Shown here: one piece after another, positions 1-11,000 of the stretch
How positions within the stretch are numbered: the stretch's first letter is position 1
How the letters are laid out: each line of letters begins with the position of its first letter
Source of the DNA: Vanilla planifolia
Lineage: Eukaryota > Streptophyta > Magnoliopsida > Asparagales > Orchidaceae
Direction: 5' to 3'
Length of the DNA stretch: 64,000 bases
Assembly: GCA_023846275.1 (NCBI GenBank)
Contig: CM043875.1
Coordinates: forward strand, 4,089,569 to 4,153,568
Notes under the pieces: generated by a model
Seen by the model: the letters and a program-made list of their open reading frames with translations, nothing else
Told to the model about the DNA's origin: nothing
The model's database searches: none
Translations under genes and position numbers: made by a program

Positions 1-2577
1 TAGTAAATGGAAACTACATTACAAGAATAAGACCAAGTCCAACAAGTGCAATATTATCCAACCAGAAACATAAGTCAGAATTTTCCTCACATATTACATG
101 ACATATGAGAATAATAACCTCATTAAATACATCCAACAGCAACAATCAACTAACCAGAATATCTCAGACAATCACAATCAGATATCCTCCACAAGCCTGC
201 TGACCACGATCCCACCTAATCAGGTAGCGTCAAGTCTGCCGAGCCACTGAAATATACAATACAGGAATGAGCTACGCCCAGTAGGAAAGACAGCTAGTAA
301 AACTCACATGCAAGAGAAGGATAATAGCAAAAATATAGGAATACAGCATAACAATGTATGGTGGATAGGCACTCTCAGTTCCAGACTCCGACCAACCACA
401 GTCACCCCTAGTCACACCAGAGTAGCTCTCCTCTGGGCTTCCAGGTAGCATGCTAGTGGGAACGCCCATCTCGAAACACGCATGGCGCCTAAGCACCCGA
501 CACCGCAGCGTCTCTCGTCAATCAATCTCCTGGAGACTATAGACAAATCCAGTCACAAAATCTCTAGCCAACGTGAGACACCCCTGCCACCCTAAGGCGC
601 GCAGGCCTACACACTTGGCTAGCCACTACGAGACACCCCTGCCACCCTCAGGCGCGCAGGCCTACACACATGGACCAGGAGAGATCGACTCAGCCACCGT
701 CCCAAAGAGTCCTCTACCAACAACTTCCATAGAAGCTCACGCCCCTACAGTCATTGCCAATCTCTAACTCCAAGATCCGGCAACATGTATCCAGGTACAA
801 CAAGGCGCATACCAGTCACATGTATACTGTGGAAGCTAAGTCTGAACCGCACAGTTACCTACCACAACTACCCTAAAACATCATATAGGGTCTATAGTAG
901 TCCGGTCCAGTATGCCAATCCATAAAATATGCCAACACTGAGTAAACTGACTCAATCCATGCCGTTGCCATCAAGCAACACAACTGTCAATTACTGACTG
1001 TTCTGGTAGCATCCGTGTACCATACTTCTGTCTGACTGTTTCCAGCTGTACTGTCATCACTGATAACATTTTTCCCCACTTCAGGAAATTTTTAAATCCC
1101 AATTTCAATTTCCGCCCTTTATCCATTTCCGAAATTCGAAATAAATTTCCGAATTTAAATTCCACATATATCCTTTTTCCAAAAATTCGGATTAATTTCC
1201 GAATTAAATTTTTCGCTTATCCTTTTTATTTCCGAAAATTCGGATTAATAATAAATTTCCGAATTTTCCTTCCGCTTCTCTCTCCTCCGCGCCGCGCCGT
1301 TCGTCCGCGCCGACTCCCGCTGAACCGGTTTTCGCTGCCGGTTCGGCTTCCGCGCCGTTCGTCCGCGCCGAATCCCGCTGAACCGGTTTTCGCTGCCGGT
1401 TCGGCTTTCGCGCCGTTCGTCCGCGCCGAATCCCGCTGAACCGGTTTTCGCTGCCCGTTCGGAACTCTCGCGCTGAACCGCGACACCGCCGAACCAATTT
1501 CTTAATAATCCGTTAATCGGATTAATTTTAATTACTAATAAAATGGCGTAAATATCATTAATTACTTAATTAGATTTGATATTATCTAAACCCTTCTCCT
1601 TCCTCGGTCCGAAACCCGCGAAACCCTAGCCGCCGCCATCGCCGACCATTACGATCCTTCCGTCGATTTCCGGCGACTGCGATCAAGGAGAACAATTTCC
1701 TAACATGCTCCTAAGCATCAATAAATTTTTTTTTTCGGCGAAATGGGAATTTTTCCAGGAAATTCCGAAATTTGCAAAAGACACAATTTAGCATTCAATT
1801 AAATCCGATTTTCATCCACATGCTTGTTTTCATTAAGCAAAGTATTTCATGCTTTTAATTTTCTACTAAATCACTAATTTAAACTGAATTTCCTACCTCA
1901 ACGACGCCGGCGACGGTGAACTTCGTCCGTAGCTCGCCGCAGCTCCTCACCGAACGAATCCGGTACGAATTGACTCTCCTCGTTCCCGTGAATCTCCAGG
2001 CACAAAAAGCCCCTTGCCAGGCCGCCGGAATCACGCGCCGTACGCCGGAAAAACTCTCTCTATCGGTCGGCCGAACGAACCCTAATCGTTTCGCGAGGGT
2101 TTTATATTTCTGGCCGACACGGTGAAACCCATTACGCGCCGTTGACACGCTTTCGACACGGTAAGCACCCGATACGCGCTGTCGACACGCTATCGACACG
2201 GTAAGCACCCGATCAGCCGGTTCAATCCCAACCGTCGATCACGACCGTCCGATCAGCTTATCAGAACGCACGCGCAAACTCACTCGGCGAACCGTCTCCG
2301 CCTCCGCTGAACCGTTCCGGTCCGGTTCACGCGCGGTAAAAACCAATTTCCGGTTTAATTTAAATGGATTTTCGAATTTCTAAAAATCCAATAAATCTAA
2401 TTAAACAGGGAAAATTACTTAAAATTCACCTCGGTGCTCCGAAAAATCCCTAGAAATTTCAGAAATTCCAATAGCCTCTGATTGAGCTCCTGGCTCATCC
2501 TACTGTCGATCTGAAATCATCCAAGCCAAAAATTAATTCATTAAAGATTAACATAAAACTTTTTACTGGGTATAACA
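1..2577 (-). repeat. 3' LTR of the Gypsy element (cut by the window start)
   Basis: Direct copy of 7551-10127 with 3 substitutions. It ends in ...TATAACA at 2577, next to the purine tract. It contains several internal tandem duplications: about 55 bp units near 577-680, three 58-bp GC-rich units at 1296-1467, and about 40 bp units near 2135-2213. A TATA-like site (TATAAAA on the minus strand) is at 2100-2106. Short reading frames inside it are not coding. Confidence 0.95.
1296..1467. repeat. 58-bp GC-rich tandem repeat, about 3 units, inside the LTR
   Basis: Units begin at 1296, 1354 and 1412, each opening GCCGTTCGTCCGCGCCGA; the third diverges near its end. The same array is at 8846-9017 in the other LTR. 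The older solo LTR of this family (14843-17959) has only a diverged, non-arrayed version near 16560-16700, so the array expanded in the younger subfamily. Confidence 0.85.
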
Positions 2578-2591
2578 ATCTCCCCACCTTA
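2578..2591 (-). other. Polypurine tract of the Gypsy element
   Basis: On the minus strand a purine-rich run containing GGTGGGGAGAT directly precedes the 3' LTR start TGTTATACCC. This is the expected position for the plus-strand DNA primer in reverse transcription. Confidence 0.8.
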
Positions 2592-5500
2592 TCAGGAATT
2601 TCGCCCTCGAAATTCAGCAAGAAGTTCCGGCCACTTCTCCGCAACATCCTGCTCTAGCTCCCAGGTTGCCTCCCTTTCGTCATGTCTATTTCACAGAACC
2701 TTGACCATAGGAAATGACCTGTTCCTCAGCTGTCTGCTGCTCTCCTCGAGGATGCGAACTGGTAGTTCCACATAAGAAGAATCTGGTGTCACTTGCAAAC
2801 CAGGAAGATCATCGCTGATACAATGAGAAGGATCTGGCACATATCTCTTGAGATTCGAAACATGAAACACATTGTGAATCCCAATCAGATGTTCAGGAAG
2901 TGCCAACCTGTAAGCCACTTCACCAACCCTCTCTAGAATAGGATAGGGTCCAATGTAACGAGGTCGAAGCTTAGAAGGCTTCCCGAACCGGAATAGACCT
3001 CGCATAGGACTGATCTTCAGGAATACCCTATCTCCCACAGAAAACTCAACAGCTCTGTGCTTAGGATCATAATATTTCGTCTGGCGATCTTGCACAATAC
3101 GTAATCTGTCTTGCAATAACTTGACTTCAGCTGTGGTCTCCTGCACAATCTGAGGTCCCCACACCCTCCTGGAATCACCCTCCTCCCAACAAAGAGGGGA
3201 TCTGCACCTACGCCCATACAATGCCTCGTAAGGTGCCATACCAATCGACGCCTGGAAACTGTTATTGTACACAAACTCTACCAAGGGTAACCGTCTGGCC
3301 CAATCTGTTGAGTAAGTTTGTACGCTCAAGCGTAGCAAATCCTCCAAGGTCCGAATAGTCCGCTCAGACTGTCCATCTGTCTGAGGATGATAAGCAGTAC
3401 TGAACTTCAACTGTGTACCCATGGCAGCGTGTAAGCTCCTCCAAAACTGTGATGTGAACTTGGCGTCTCTGTCAGAAATAATAGATCGGGGAATTCCATG
3501 CAATCTGACAATCTGCTGAATATATACCTCTGCCAATTGTGCCGCTGAATCCGTCTTCTTAATTGATAAGAATGGGCTGACTTGGTCAATCGATCCACGA
3601 TGACCCAAATGGCGTCAAAACCTTGTCTGGTACGAGGAAGACCAGTTACAAAGTCCATAGTGATGTCATCCCATTTCCACTCCGGAATCGGCAATCTCTG
3701 CAACAATCCTCCAGGTCTCTGGTGCTCGGCCTTAACTTGCTGACATGTAAGGCACTTCTTAACAAAAGCAGCAACATCTGCCTTCAAACCTCTCCACCAG
3801 AAAACACTCCTCAAATTCCTGTACATCTTGACTTCTCCAGGGTGCATAGCCAAAGTTCCATAATGAGCCTCTCGAAGGATCCTCTCCCTGAACTCCTGAT
3901 GTGATGGCACACACCAGCGACCCCTGAAAGTCAAAATGTCGTCTCTGAGAGCAAAGTCTCCTCCCAATCCCTGCGATGTCAACTCTAACTTCTCCTTCAG
4001 CTCTTCATCACCAAGCTGAAGATCACGCATCTCAGATAACCAGTCAGCCCGAATAGTCAACGAACTGAGTCTGTGAGCCAGTCTCTGAACAGACAACTGT
4101 TCCTGACATCTCTCAACATCCCAATCCAAGTCTGCTATAGAGTCGCAAGCTATCACAGTATGCACAACTACATGTCTGCTCAAGGCATCAGCCACTGGAT
4201 TAGCCTTTCCCTCGCAGTAGTTTATTGTCAGTTCGTAATCTTTTATCAGTTCCAACCACCTCCTCTGCCTCAAGTTCAGTTCCTTCTGAGTGAACAGATA
4301 CTTAAGACTCTTGTGGTCGGAGAAACAATCTACAGGAACTCCGTACAAATAATGTCTCCATATCTTCAAGGCAAAAATGACAGCAGCTAACTCCAAATCA
4401 TGAGTGGGATAATTCTTCTCATGATCCTTCAGTTGCCTCGAAGCATATGCTATAACTCTACTATCCTGCATCAGTACGGCTCCCAAGCCTATATGTGAAG
4501 CATCAGTATACATCTGATACGGCTTCTCCTGTGTAGGTAACATCAATACTGGAGCGGTGCTAAGCCTCTGCTTCAGCTCTAAGAAACTGTTCTCACAACT
4601 CTCTGACCACTCAAAAGATTTTCCCTTCCGGGTCAACTGTGTTAGTGGAGCGGCCAGTCTAGAAAAGTGAGGAACAAATTTCCTATAGTATCCAGCCAAA
4701 CCAAGGAAACTCCGGATCTCAGTGACAGAAGATGGCCGTTTCCAATCGACAATAGCTCGTATCTTGCTAGGATCAACAGCCACGCCCTCTGCACTGACAA
4801 TGTGTCCCAAGAATGCTACTGAGTCCAGCCAAAAGGAACACTTGGAGAATTTTGCATACAGCTCATTCTCCCGCAACACTGTAAGCACAGTCCTCAACTG
4901 ATCTGCATGAGTTTCCCTATCTCTGGAATAAATCAATATATCATCTATAAAGATGATCACAAACCGATCCAGAAAGGCACGAAACACTCGATGCATCAGG
5001 TTCATAAATACTGCTGGAGCATTAGTCAATCCAAAAGGTAACACTGTGAACTCGTAATGCCCATATCTAGTACGGAATGCTGTTTTGGTTACATCAGAAT
5101 CTCTAATCCGGATCTGGTGATAACCCGAGCGTAAATCAATCTTGGAGAACACAGTTGCTCCCTGAAGCTGATCCAACAAATCATCGATGCGTGGTAACGG
5201 GTACCGGTTACGAATAGTAACCTTATTCAATTCCCTATAATCCACACACAGCCTCATACTACCATCTTTCTTCTTGACGAATAAGACAGGGGCACCCCAA
5301 GGTGAACAACTGGGGCGTATGAGTCCCTTGTCTAATAAGTCCTGTAATTGAGTCTTCAACTCTGCTAGCTCGGCTGGAGCCATCCTGTAAGGAGCTCTAG
5401 CAATAGGAGCTACTCCTGCCTCCAAATCAATCGAAAACTCCACTTCCCTAGCTGGTGGAAGTCCAGGCAACTCCTCTGGAAAGACTATAGGAAAGTCTCT

Positions 5501-6952
5501 CACCACTGGAATATCTGACATAGGGGTAGTGGTGGCTTGGCTATCGGTCACATAGGCCAACCAACCAGTACAACCCTTACTTACTAACCTCTCCGCCTGA
5601 AGAACTGAGATCAGGGGAATCTGCCTGTTCAGACCAAAGTATATCACATCCCCCGAACCAGGCACTCTGATCCTGACCTTCTTCTCCCAACAATCCAGCA
5701 CCACTGCATGGTAGCACAACCAATCCATTCCCAAAATGATGTCGAACTCTGCTAGTGGCACACATATCAACTCTGTCACGAACTCGTGTCCACTAATCAG
5801 AATAGATCCGTCAATCTTCTGAACAGTGGGAATCTCTTTCCCATCAGGAAGCCTAACCAATAAGGGTTCCTTCAAGTAACCCTTGGATCCTGATGTCTGA
5901 TTCCAGATCCTCTCAGCAACAAAAGAATGAGATGCACCAGTATCAAACAAAGTCATGCACTGCACGTTGCCAAAATAAAGCATACCTGTGATCACCTCTG
6001 GTGACTCTGAAGCCTGCTGCCGAGTCAGTGCAAACACTCTGGGCTGTCCCCCAGATGAACCAACCGGTCCTGTGATCCTCTGTTTCTTCAACTCTGGGCA
6101 GTCGCACTTCTTGTGTCCGGGCTGTCGACAATGGTAGCAGATAATCTCCCCAGTCCGGGTACCTGTCTGCTGCCCTGGTCTCTCAGAGATAGGTCGTGGC
6201 TGGACCACGCCCTCCTGAGTACCACGGTGATCTCTGTGTCTCTTGTCCTTTTTGTTTTGTTGGACATTTCTGAATTCCTTCCTCTTGTTGTGAGTCTCTC
6301 TCTGGGCCTCCATCCGGGTGTCAATAAGCTCAACGGATCTCGCAGCCTCCACCAAGTCACGAAACCTGGCAAACCGACTCACAACTAGCTGGCGCTGCAG
6401 CATAGGACGAAGTCCCTCCAGGAACATCTCACATCTGCGCTCCTCAGAAGGTACCAGCTCTGCGGCGTACCTCGCCACATAAGTGAACCTCGATAAGTAA
6501 TCGTTCACTGACATCTGGCCCTGCCTGAGGTGTATAAGTTCCCTCCTGAACTGAGACATAGCAGAAGCCGGAATGTAGCACTCCCTGAATGCCTCAACAA
6601 AGTCTTCCCATGCTATCTCGCTGTTCTGGGCCTCCCCATACATGGCGCGCCGCTGGCCTCTCCACCAGGTAGCAGCCTCTCCCTCCAATACTAGAGCAGC
6701 AAGTACTACCCTCCTGCCAAGTGGACATCCCAAGGCATCAAACAGCTCAAGCATATGAGCCATCCAGTCATCAGCCACCGCTGGGTCAGCCGACCCACTG
6801 AAGCTCCGCGGACGCAACCGCATGAAGGCATCGATCCAACGATCCACGGCTGGCTCAACTGGCAATGCTGGGCTCGTCTCTGGGGTAGGAGTAGTAGATA
6901 CAGGTCTGCCTCTAGCTGCTCCACGAGCGGAAAGTCTCCTGGTACCAGCCAT
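2592..6952 (-). pseudogene. Gypsy gag-pol polyprotein, broken by one frameshift and one stop
   Basis: The ATG is at 6950-6952. One frame runs 1181 codons to 3407. It covers gag; a zinc knuckle of CX2CX4HX4C form (about residues 272-285); aspartic protease DTGA (337-340); RT with FIDD (about 668-671); RNase H with a TDAS motif (816-819); and the integrase HHCC finger (H1030, H1037, C1067, C1070) with the first catalytic Asp near 1100. Near 3571-3572 one base is missing in a short T run (minus strand), so the rest of integrase, including SDRD and the catalytic Glu 36 residues later, lies in another frame (3608-2691). That frame stops at TGA (2691-2693) where family members usually have Trp, inside a chromodomain-like tail. 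Coding similarity continues past it to a TGA at 2592-2594. Both lesions would remove functional integrase and chromodomain from a normal product. Confidence 0.92.
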
Positions 6953-7066
6953 ACTGTCAAAGCAACTAATCTGGCATTAGAGTCGTCATTTGGCAATTGG
7001 CATATGGACTACTATAGTAAACAAAAGAATCAACAGTTCTCCCCACCTTGGGTTGAACTCCTATAC

Positions 7067-7137
7067 ATGTCTAGCCCCGCTATCTCACCTAGGGCTCTGA
7101 TATGTCTAGCCCCACTATCTTAACCTAGGGCTCTGAT
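7067..7137. repeat. Tandem duplication in the Gypsy leader including part of the primer site
   Basis: Units 7067-7101 (35 bp) and 7102-7137 (36 bp) share ATGTCTAGCCCC at the start and TAGGGCTCTGAT at the end. The second unit runs into the true primer-binding site; the first carries a partial copy of it (GCTCTGATA). Confidence 0.85.
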
Positions 7138-7141
7138 ACCA
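7130..7141 (-). other. Primer-binding site (tRNA-iMet) of the Gypsy element
   Basis: On the minus strand TGGTATCAGAGC follows the 5' LTR end after four bases (GGAG). This matches the 3' end of plant initiator methionine tRNA, the usual primer of these elements. Confidence 0.9.
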
Positions 7142-7145
7142 CTCC

Positions 7146-10127
7146 TGTTACACCCCATTTTTCCTAGGCTGATTTTTGGCATACAATTTTTTTTTTTATA
7201 TATAGACAGCTCAGATCGTCCCATACCAACCTGAGTAGCCTACGAAAACATAGGATATAACACATCATTACACACCTACTTCCCTTAACAATGTGGATCC
7301 CATCTCCCGGGTACACCGTCAAATCAGGTTCATGACTCCTGAATTAACAGATGGACTCACGCAATGTTACTCCTACTAGACCCAATACTCCTAACCCCTA
7401 CGGGTAGGAGAACCGGTCTATTAGAAGTCTGAACCCCCATGGTTAAGTTCCATAGTCATGTAATGACCTCACCATCAAACAAAAGATATATAACATCCTC
7501 AGATAAAATATGGCACTCCACACACCATACTCCAAGACAATAAGGTAGGGTAGTAAATGGAAACTACATTACAAGAATAAGACCAAGTCCAACAAGTGCA
7601 ATATTATCCAACCAGAAACATAAGTCAGAATTTTCCTCACATATTACATGACATATGAGAATAATAACCTCATTAAATACATCCAACAGCAACAATCAAC
7701 TAACCAGAATATCTCAGACAATCACAATCAGATATCCTCCACAAGCCTGCTGACCACGATCCCACCTAATCAGGTAGCGTCAAGTCTGCCGAGCCACTGA
7801 AATATACAATACAGGAATGAGCTACGCCCAGTAGGAAAGACAGCTAGTAAAACTCACATGCAAGAGAAGGATAATAGCAAAAATATAGGAATACAGCATA
7901 ACAATGTATGGTGGATAGGCACTCTCAGTTCCAGACTCCGACCAACCACAGTCACCCCTAGTCACACCAGAGTAGCTCTCCTCTGGGCTTCCAGGTAGCA
8001 TGCTAGTGGGAACGCCCATCTCGAAACACGCATGGCGCCTAAGCACCCGACACCGCAGCGTCTCTCGTCAATCAATCTCCTGGAGACTATAGACAAATCC
8101 AGTCACAAAATCTCTAGCCAACGTGAGACACCCCTGCCACCCTAAGGCGCGCAGGCCTACACACTTGGCTAGCCACTGCGAGACACCCCTGCCACCCTCA
8201 GGCGCGCAGGCCTACACACATGGACCAGGAGAGATCGACTCAGCCACCGTCCCAAAGAGTCCTCTACCAACAACTTCCATAGAAGCTCACGCCCCTACAG
8301 TCATTGCCAATCTCTAACTCCAAGATCCGGCAACATGTATCCAGGTACAACAAGGCGCATACCAGTCACATGTATACTGTGGAAGCTAAGTCTGAACCGC
8401 ACAGTTACCTACCACAACTACCCTAAAACATCATATAGGGTCTATAGTAGTCCGGTCCAGTATGCCAATCCATAAAATATGCCAACACTGAGTAAACTGA
8501 CTCAATCCATGCCGTTGCCATCAAGCAACACAACTGTCAATTACTGACTGTTCTGGTAGCATCCGTGTACCATACTTCTGTCTGACTGTTTCCAGCTGTA
8601 CTGTCATCACTGATAACATTTTTCCCCACTTCAGGAAATTTTTAAATCCCAATTTCAATTTCCGCCCTTTATCCATTTCCGAAATTCGAAATAAATTTCC
8701 GAATTTAAATTCCACATATATCCTTTTTCCAAAAATTCGGATTAATTTCCGAATTAAATTTTTCGCTTATCCTTTTTATTTCCGAAAATTCGGATTAATA
8801 ATAAATTTCCGAATTTTCCTTCCGCTTCTCTCTCCTCCGCGCCGCGCCGTTCGTCCGCGCCGACTCCCGCTGAACCGGTTTTCGCTGCCGGTTCGGCTTC
8901 CGCGCCGTTCGTCCGCGCCGAATCCCGCTGAACCGGTTTTCGCTGCCGGTTCGGCTTTCGCGCCGTTCGTCCGCGCCGAATCCCGCTGAACCGGTTTTCG
9001 CTGCCCGTTCGGAACTCTCGCGCTGAACTGCGACACCGCCGAACCAATTTCTTAATAATCCGTTAATCGGATTAATTTTAATTACTAATAAAATGGCGTA
9101 AATATCATTAATTACTTAATTAGATTTGATATTATCTAAACCCTTCTCCTTCCTCGGTCCGAAACCCGCGAAACCCTAGCCGCCGCCATCGCCGACCATT
9201 ACGATCCTTCCGTCGATTTCCGGCGACTGCGATCAAGGAGAACAATTTCCTAACATGCTCCTAAGCATCAATAAATTTTTTTTTTCGGCGAAATGGGAAT
9301 TTTTCCAGGAAATTCCGAAATTTGCAAAAGACACAATTTAACATTCAATTAAATCCGATTTTCATCCACATGCTTGTTTTCATTAAGCAAAGTATTTCAT
9401 GCTTTTAATTTTCTACTAAATCACTAATTTAAACTGAATTTCCTACCTCAACGACGCCGGCGACGGTGAACTTCGTCCGTAGCTCGCCGCAGCTCCTCAC
9501 CGAACGAATCCGGTACGAATTGACTCTCCTCGTTCCCGTGAATCTCCAGGCACAAAAAGCCCCTTGCCAGGCCGCCGGAATCACGCGCCGTACGCCGGAA
9601 AAACTCTCTCTATCGGTCGGCCGAACGAACCCTAATCGTTTCGCGAGGGTTTTATATTTCTGGCCGACACGGTGAAACCCATTACGCGCCGTTGACACGC
9701 TTTCGACACGGTAAGCACCCGATACGCGCTGTCGACACGCTATCGACACGGTAAGCACCCGATCAGCCGGTTCAATCCCAACCGTCGATCACGACCGTCC
9801 GATCAGCTTATCAGAACGCACGCGCAAACTCACTCGGCGAACCGTCTCCGCCTCCGCTGAACCGTTCCGGTCCGGTTCACGCGCGGTAAAAACCAATTTC
9901 CGGTTTAATTTAAATGGATTTTCGAATTTCTAAAAATCCAATAAATCTAATTAAACAGGGAAAATTACTTAAAATTCACCTCGGTGCTCCGAAAAATCCC
10001 TAGAAATTTCAGAAATTCCAATAGCCTCTGATTGAGCTCCTGGCTCATCCTACTGTCGATCTGAAATCATCCAAGCCAAAAATTAATTCATTAAAGATTA
10101 ACATAAAACTTTTTACTGGGTATAACA
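7146..10127 (-). repeat. 5' LTR of the Gypsy element, complete (2982 bp)
   Basis: Starts TGTTACACCC and ends GGGTATAACA on the plus strand. Read on the minus strand it is the 5' LTR, next to the primer site at its inner end. It includes the same tandem arrays as the partner LTR (58-bp units at 8846-9017). The outer flank is LINE coding sequence. Confidence 0.95.
9650..9656 (-). promoter_or_regulatory. Candidate TATA box of the Gypsy LTR promoter
   Basis: TATAAAA on the minus strand, about 470 bases from the 5' end of the LTR and before the gag leader. The same site is kept in the partner LTR (2100-2106) and, as a TATAAAA-type site, in the solo LTR near 17480. The role is inferred from position and conservation. 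Confidence 0.45.
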
Positions 10128-10788
10128 AGTACAGTGGCTTGTTATCGTAGGAGACGCTCTGCCAATACCCACCAAACACCACGCCTGTCTGTGCCGAGAT
10201 TCGTATCCTGCTGGGGTGTTCTTTGGTAAGATCCAGCTCTACGCAGACCTTTGCGATGTGTGGCCGGGAGACCGCCGCCGTTGCCGTGTCAATCTTGAGC
10301 GGGGTCCCAATGGCGGCCGCCATTGAGAACAGAATTGATTTATCGAATAAGTGTAAAGGGAGATTGTTGAAAGAGATCCAAACTGGCACTATTGTAGGTT
10401 CGACATCAAAGCGAAAGTCTGGCGACCACTTAAGCAGCCGCATCGGGAACTCCTGGATGTACCAGACCGTGCGCAACCAACAGAAAAGATAATCTTCCTC
10501 ATTTATGAACCGCAGCAGTACATGACGTGAGTTCAGAAGTCCAACTGAGACTGCTCCGCGAAAGCCCGCCTTGGCTAACGACGAGCGAATGACGTCAAGA
10601 GTAGGGCGGCCGTGGGAGAACTTACCCACCAGCGTGAGTTTGAAAGGTTCGGCCAACCTGGAAACCTCATCAGGCGAGACTGTTATTTCCGGCTCTCCGT
10701 TAAACCACGTAACACGCCGGGGCTTGCATGGCGAAGGACGAGCTCCTCCGCCCAATACCTCCGCGAAGGATCTATTGACAGTCCCCAT
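10128..10788 (-). pseudogene. LINE ORF1, DUF4283-type protein, N-terminal 220 codons only
   Basis: The ATG is at 10786-10788 and the frame is open to the Gypsy insertion at 10128. The protein opens with MGTVNRSFAEVLGG. It continues into a segment typical of DUF4283 proteins of plant LINEs: conserved TLVGKF, a strand with VLLRF, then W...F..D..P...VWI.F..LP and later IG.PL..D. In known families this region is the N-terminal part of an RNA-binding ORF1 protein followed by a CCHC knuckle, which is missing here because the frame enters LTR sequence. No stop or frameshift lies within the 220 codons, so the LINE was in good condition when it was hit. Some host genes carry DUF4283, but the retrotransposon context makes a LINE far more likely. 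Confidence 0.75.
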
Positions 10789-10955
10789 TTAGCATCGAAG
10801 CAGCGAGGTTATAAAGAGCCGAAGCTATCCCTCCTGGATAGGTTGAGATGGCAAATCAACGGTAAAAGGAGAACGATGAGCTTGTCTTGGGTGGAAGTCG
10901 GGCATGATAGACCAATAAGGTCAGTTGAGGATGTTGCTTGTGCCGATCCTCAACA
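10128..10955 (-). mobile_element. 5' part of a LINE (non-LTR retrotransposon), interrupted by the Gypsy element
   Basis: About 170 bases of probable 5' leader (10789-10955) precede a minus-strand ORF1 that is cut at 10128 by the Gypsy LTR. The rest of the LINE (zinc knuckle, endonuclease, RT) should lie to the left of the window. Its 5' end meets the 5' end of a tRNA-Phe fragment head-to-head. The LINE call rests on the ORF1 type. Confidence 0.7.
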
Positions 10956-11000
10956 GCGGGGATAGCTCAGTTGGGAGAGCGTTAGACTGAAGATCTGAAG
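10956..11000 (+). pseudogene. tRNA-Phe(GAA) fragment, first 45 bases
   Basis: Starts GCGGGGATAGCTCAGTTGGG, the acceptor and D arm of plant nuclear tRNA-Phe including the A box. It continues through the anticodon arm, with anticodon GAA at 10989-10991, exactly position 34 counted from the first base. The anticodon stem TTAGA/TCTGA pairs with one G-T wobble. The match stops after the anticodon arm; the variable loop, T arm and acceptor 3' strand are absent, and sequence switches at 11001 to the Copia LTR. It cannot make a functional tRNA. Confidence 0.85.

Larger units (their letters stand above)
1..10127 (-). mobile_element. Ty3/Gypsy chromovirus (Tekay/Del-like), nearly full length, very young
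   Basis: Two long direct repeats (1-2577 and 7146-10127, constant offset of 7550 bases, no indels) flank a gag-pol read on the minus strand. The element starts about 404 bases before the window, judged by the offset. LTR ends are TG...CA with short inverted ends TGTTA/TAACA. An initiator-Met primer site adjoins the 5' LTR and a purine tract adjoins the 3' LTR. The domain order protease, RT, RNase H, integrase, then a chromodomain-like tail indicates a chromovirus. I count 3 LTR differences (628/8178, 1479/9029, 1791/9341), all transitions. The element interrupts a LINE ORF1. The right flanking pentamer is AGTAC (10128-10132), so its target duplicate should lie just left of the window. The lineage is assigned by motif recognition only. 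Confidence 0.95.

Noticed and set aside
1296-1467. CRISPR-like array
   Set aside because: Head-to-tail 58-bp units without unique spacers, inside an LTR of a plant retrotransposon.
272-2208. Short reading frames inside the Gypsy LTRs (also at 7822-9758 and 15537-17583)
   Set aside because: They recur at the same LTR positions in all copies, have no domains and follow GC-rich repeats; they are chance frames in LTR sequence.
10045-10127. C-terminal extension of the DUF4283 frame
   Set aside because: These codons are Gypsy LTR sequence, so the extension is an artefact of the insertion.
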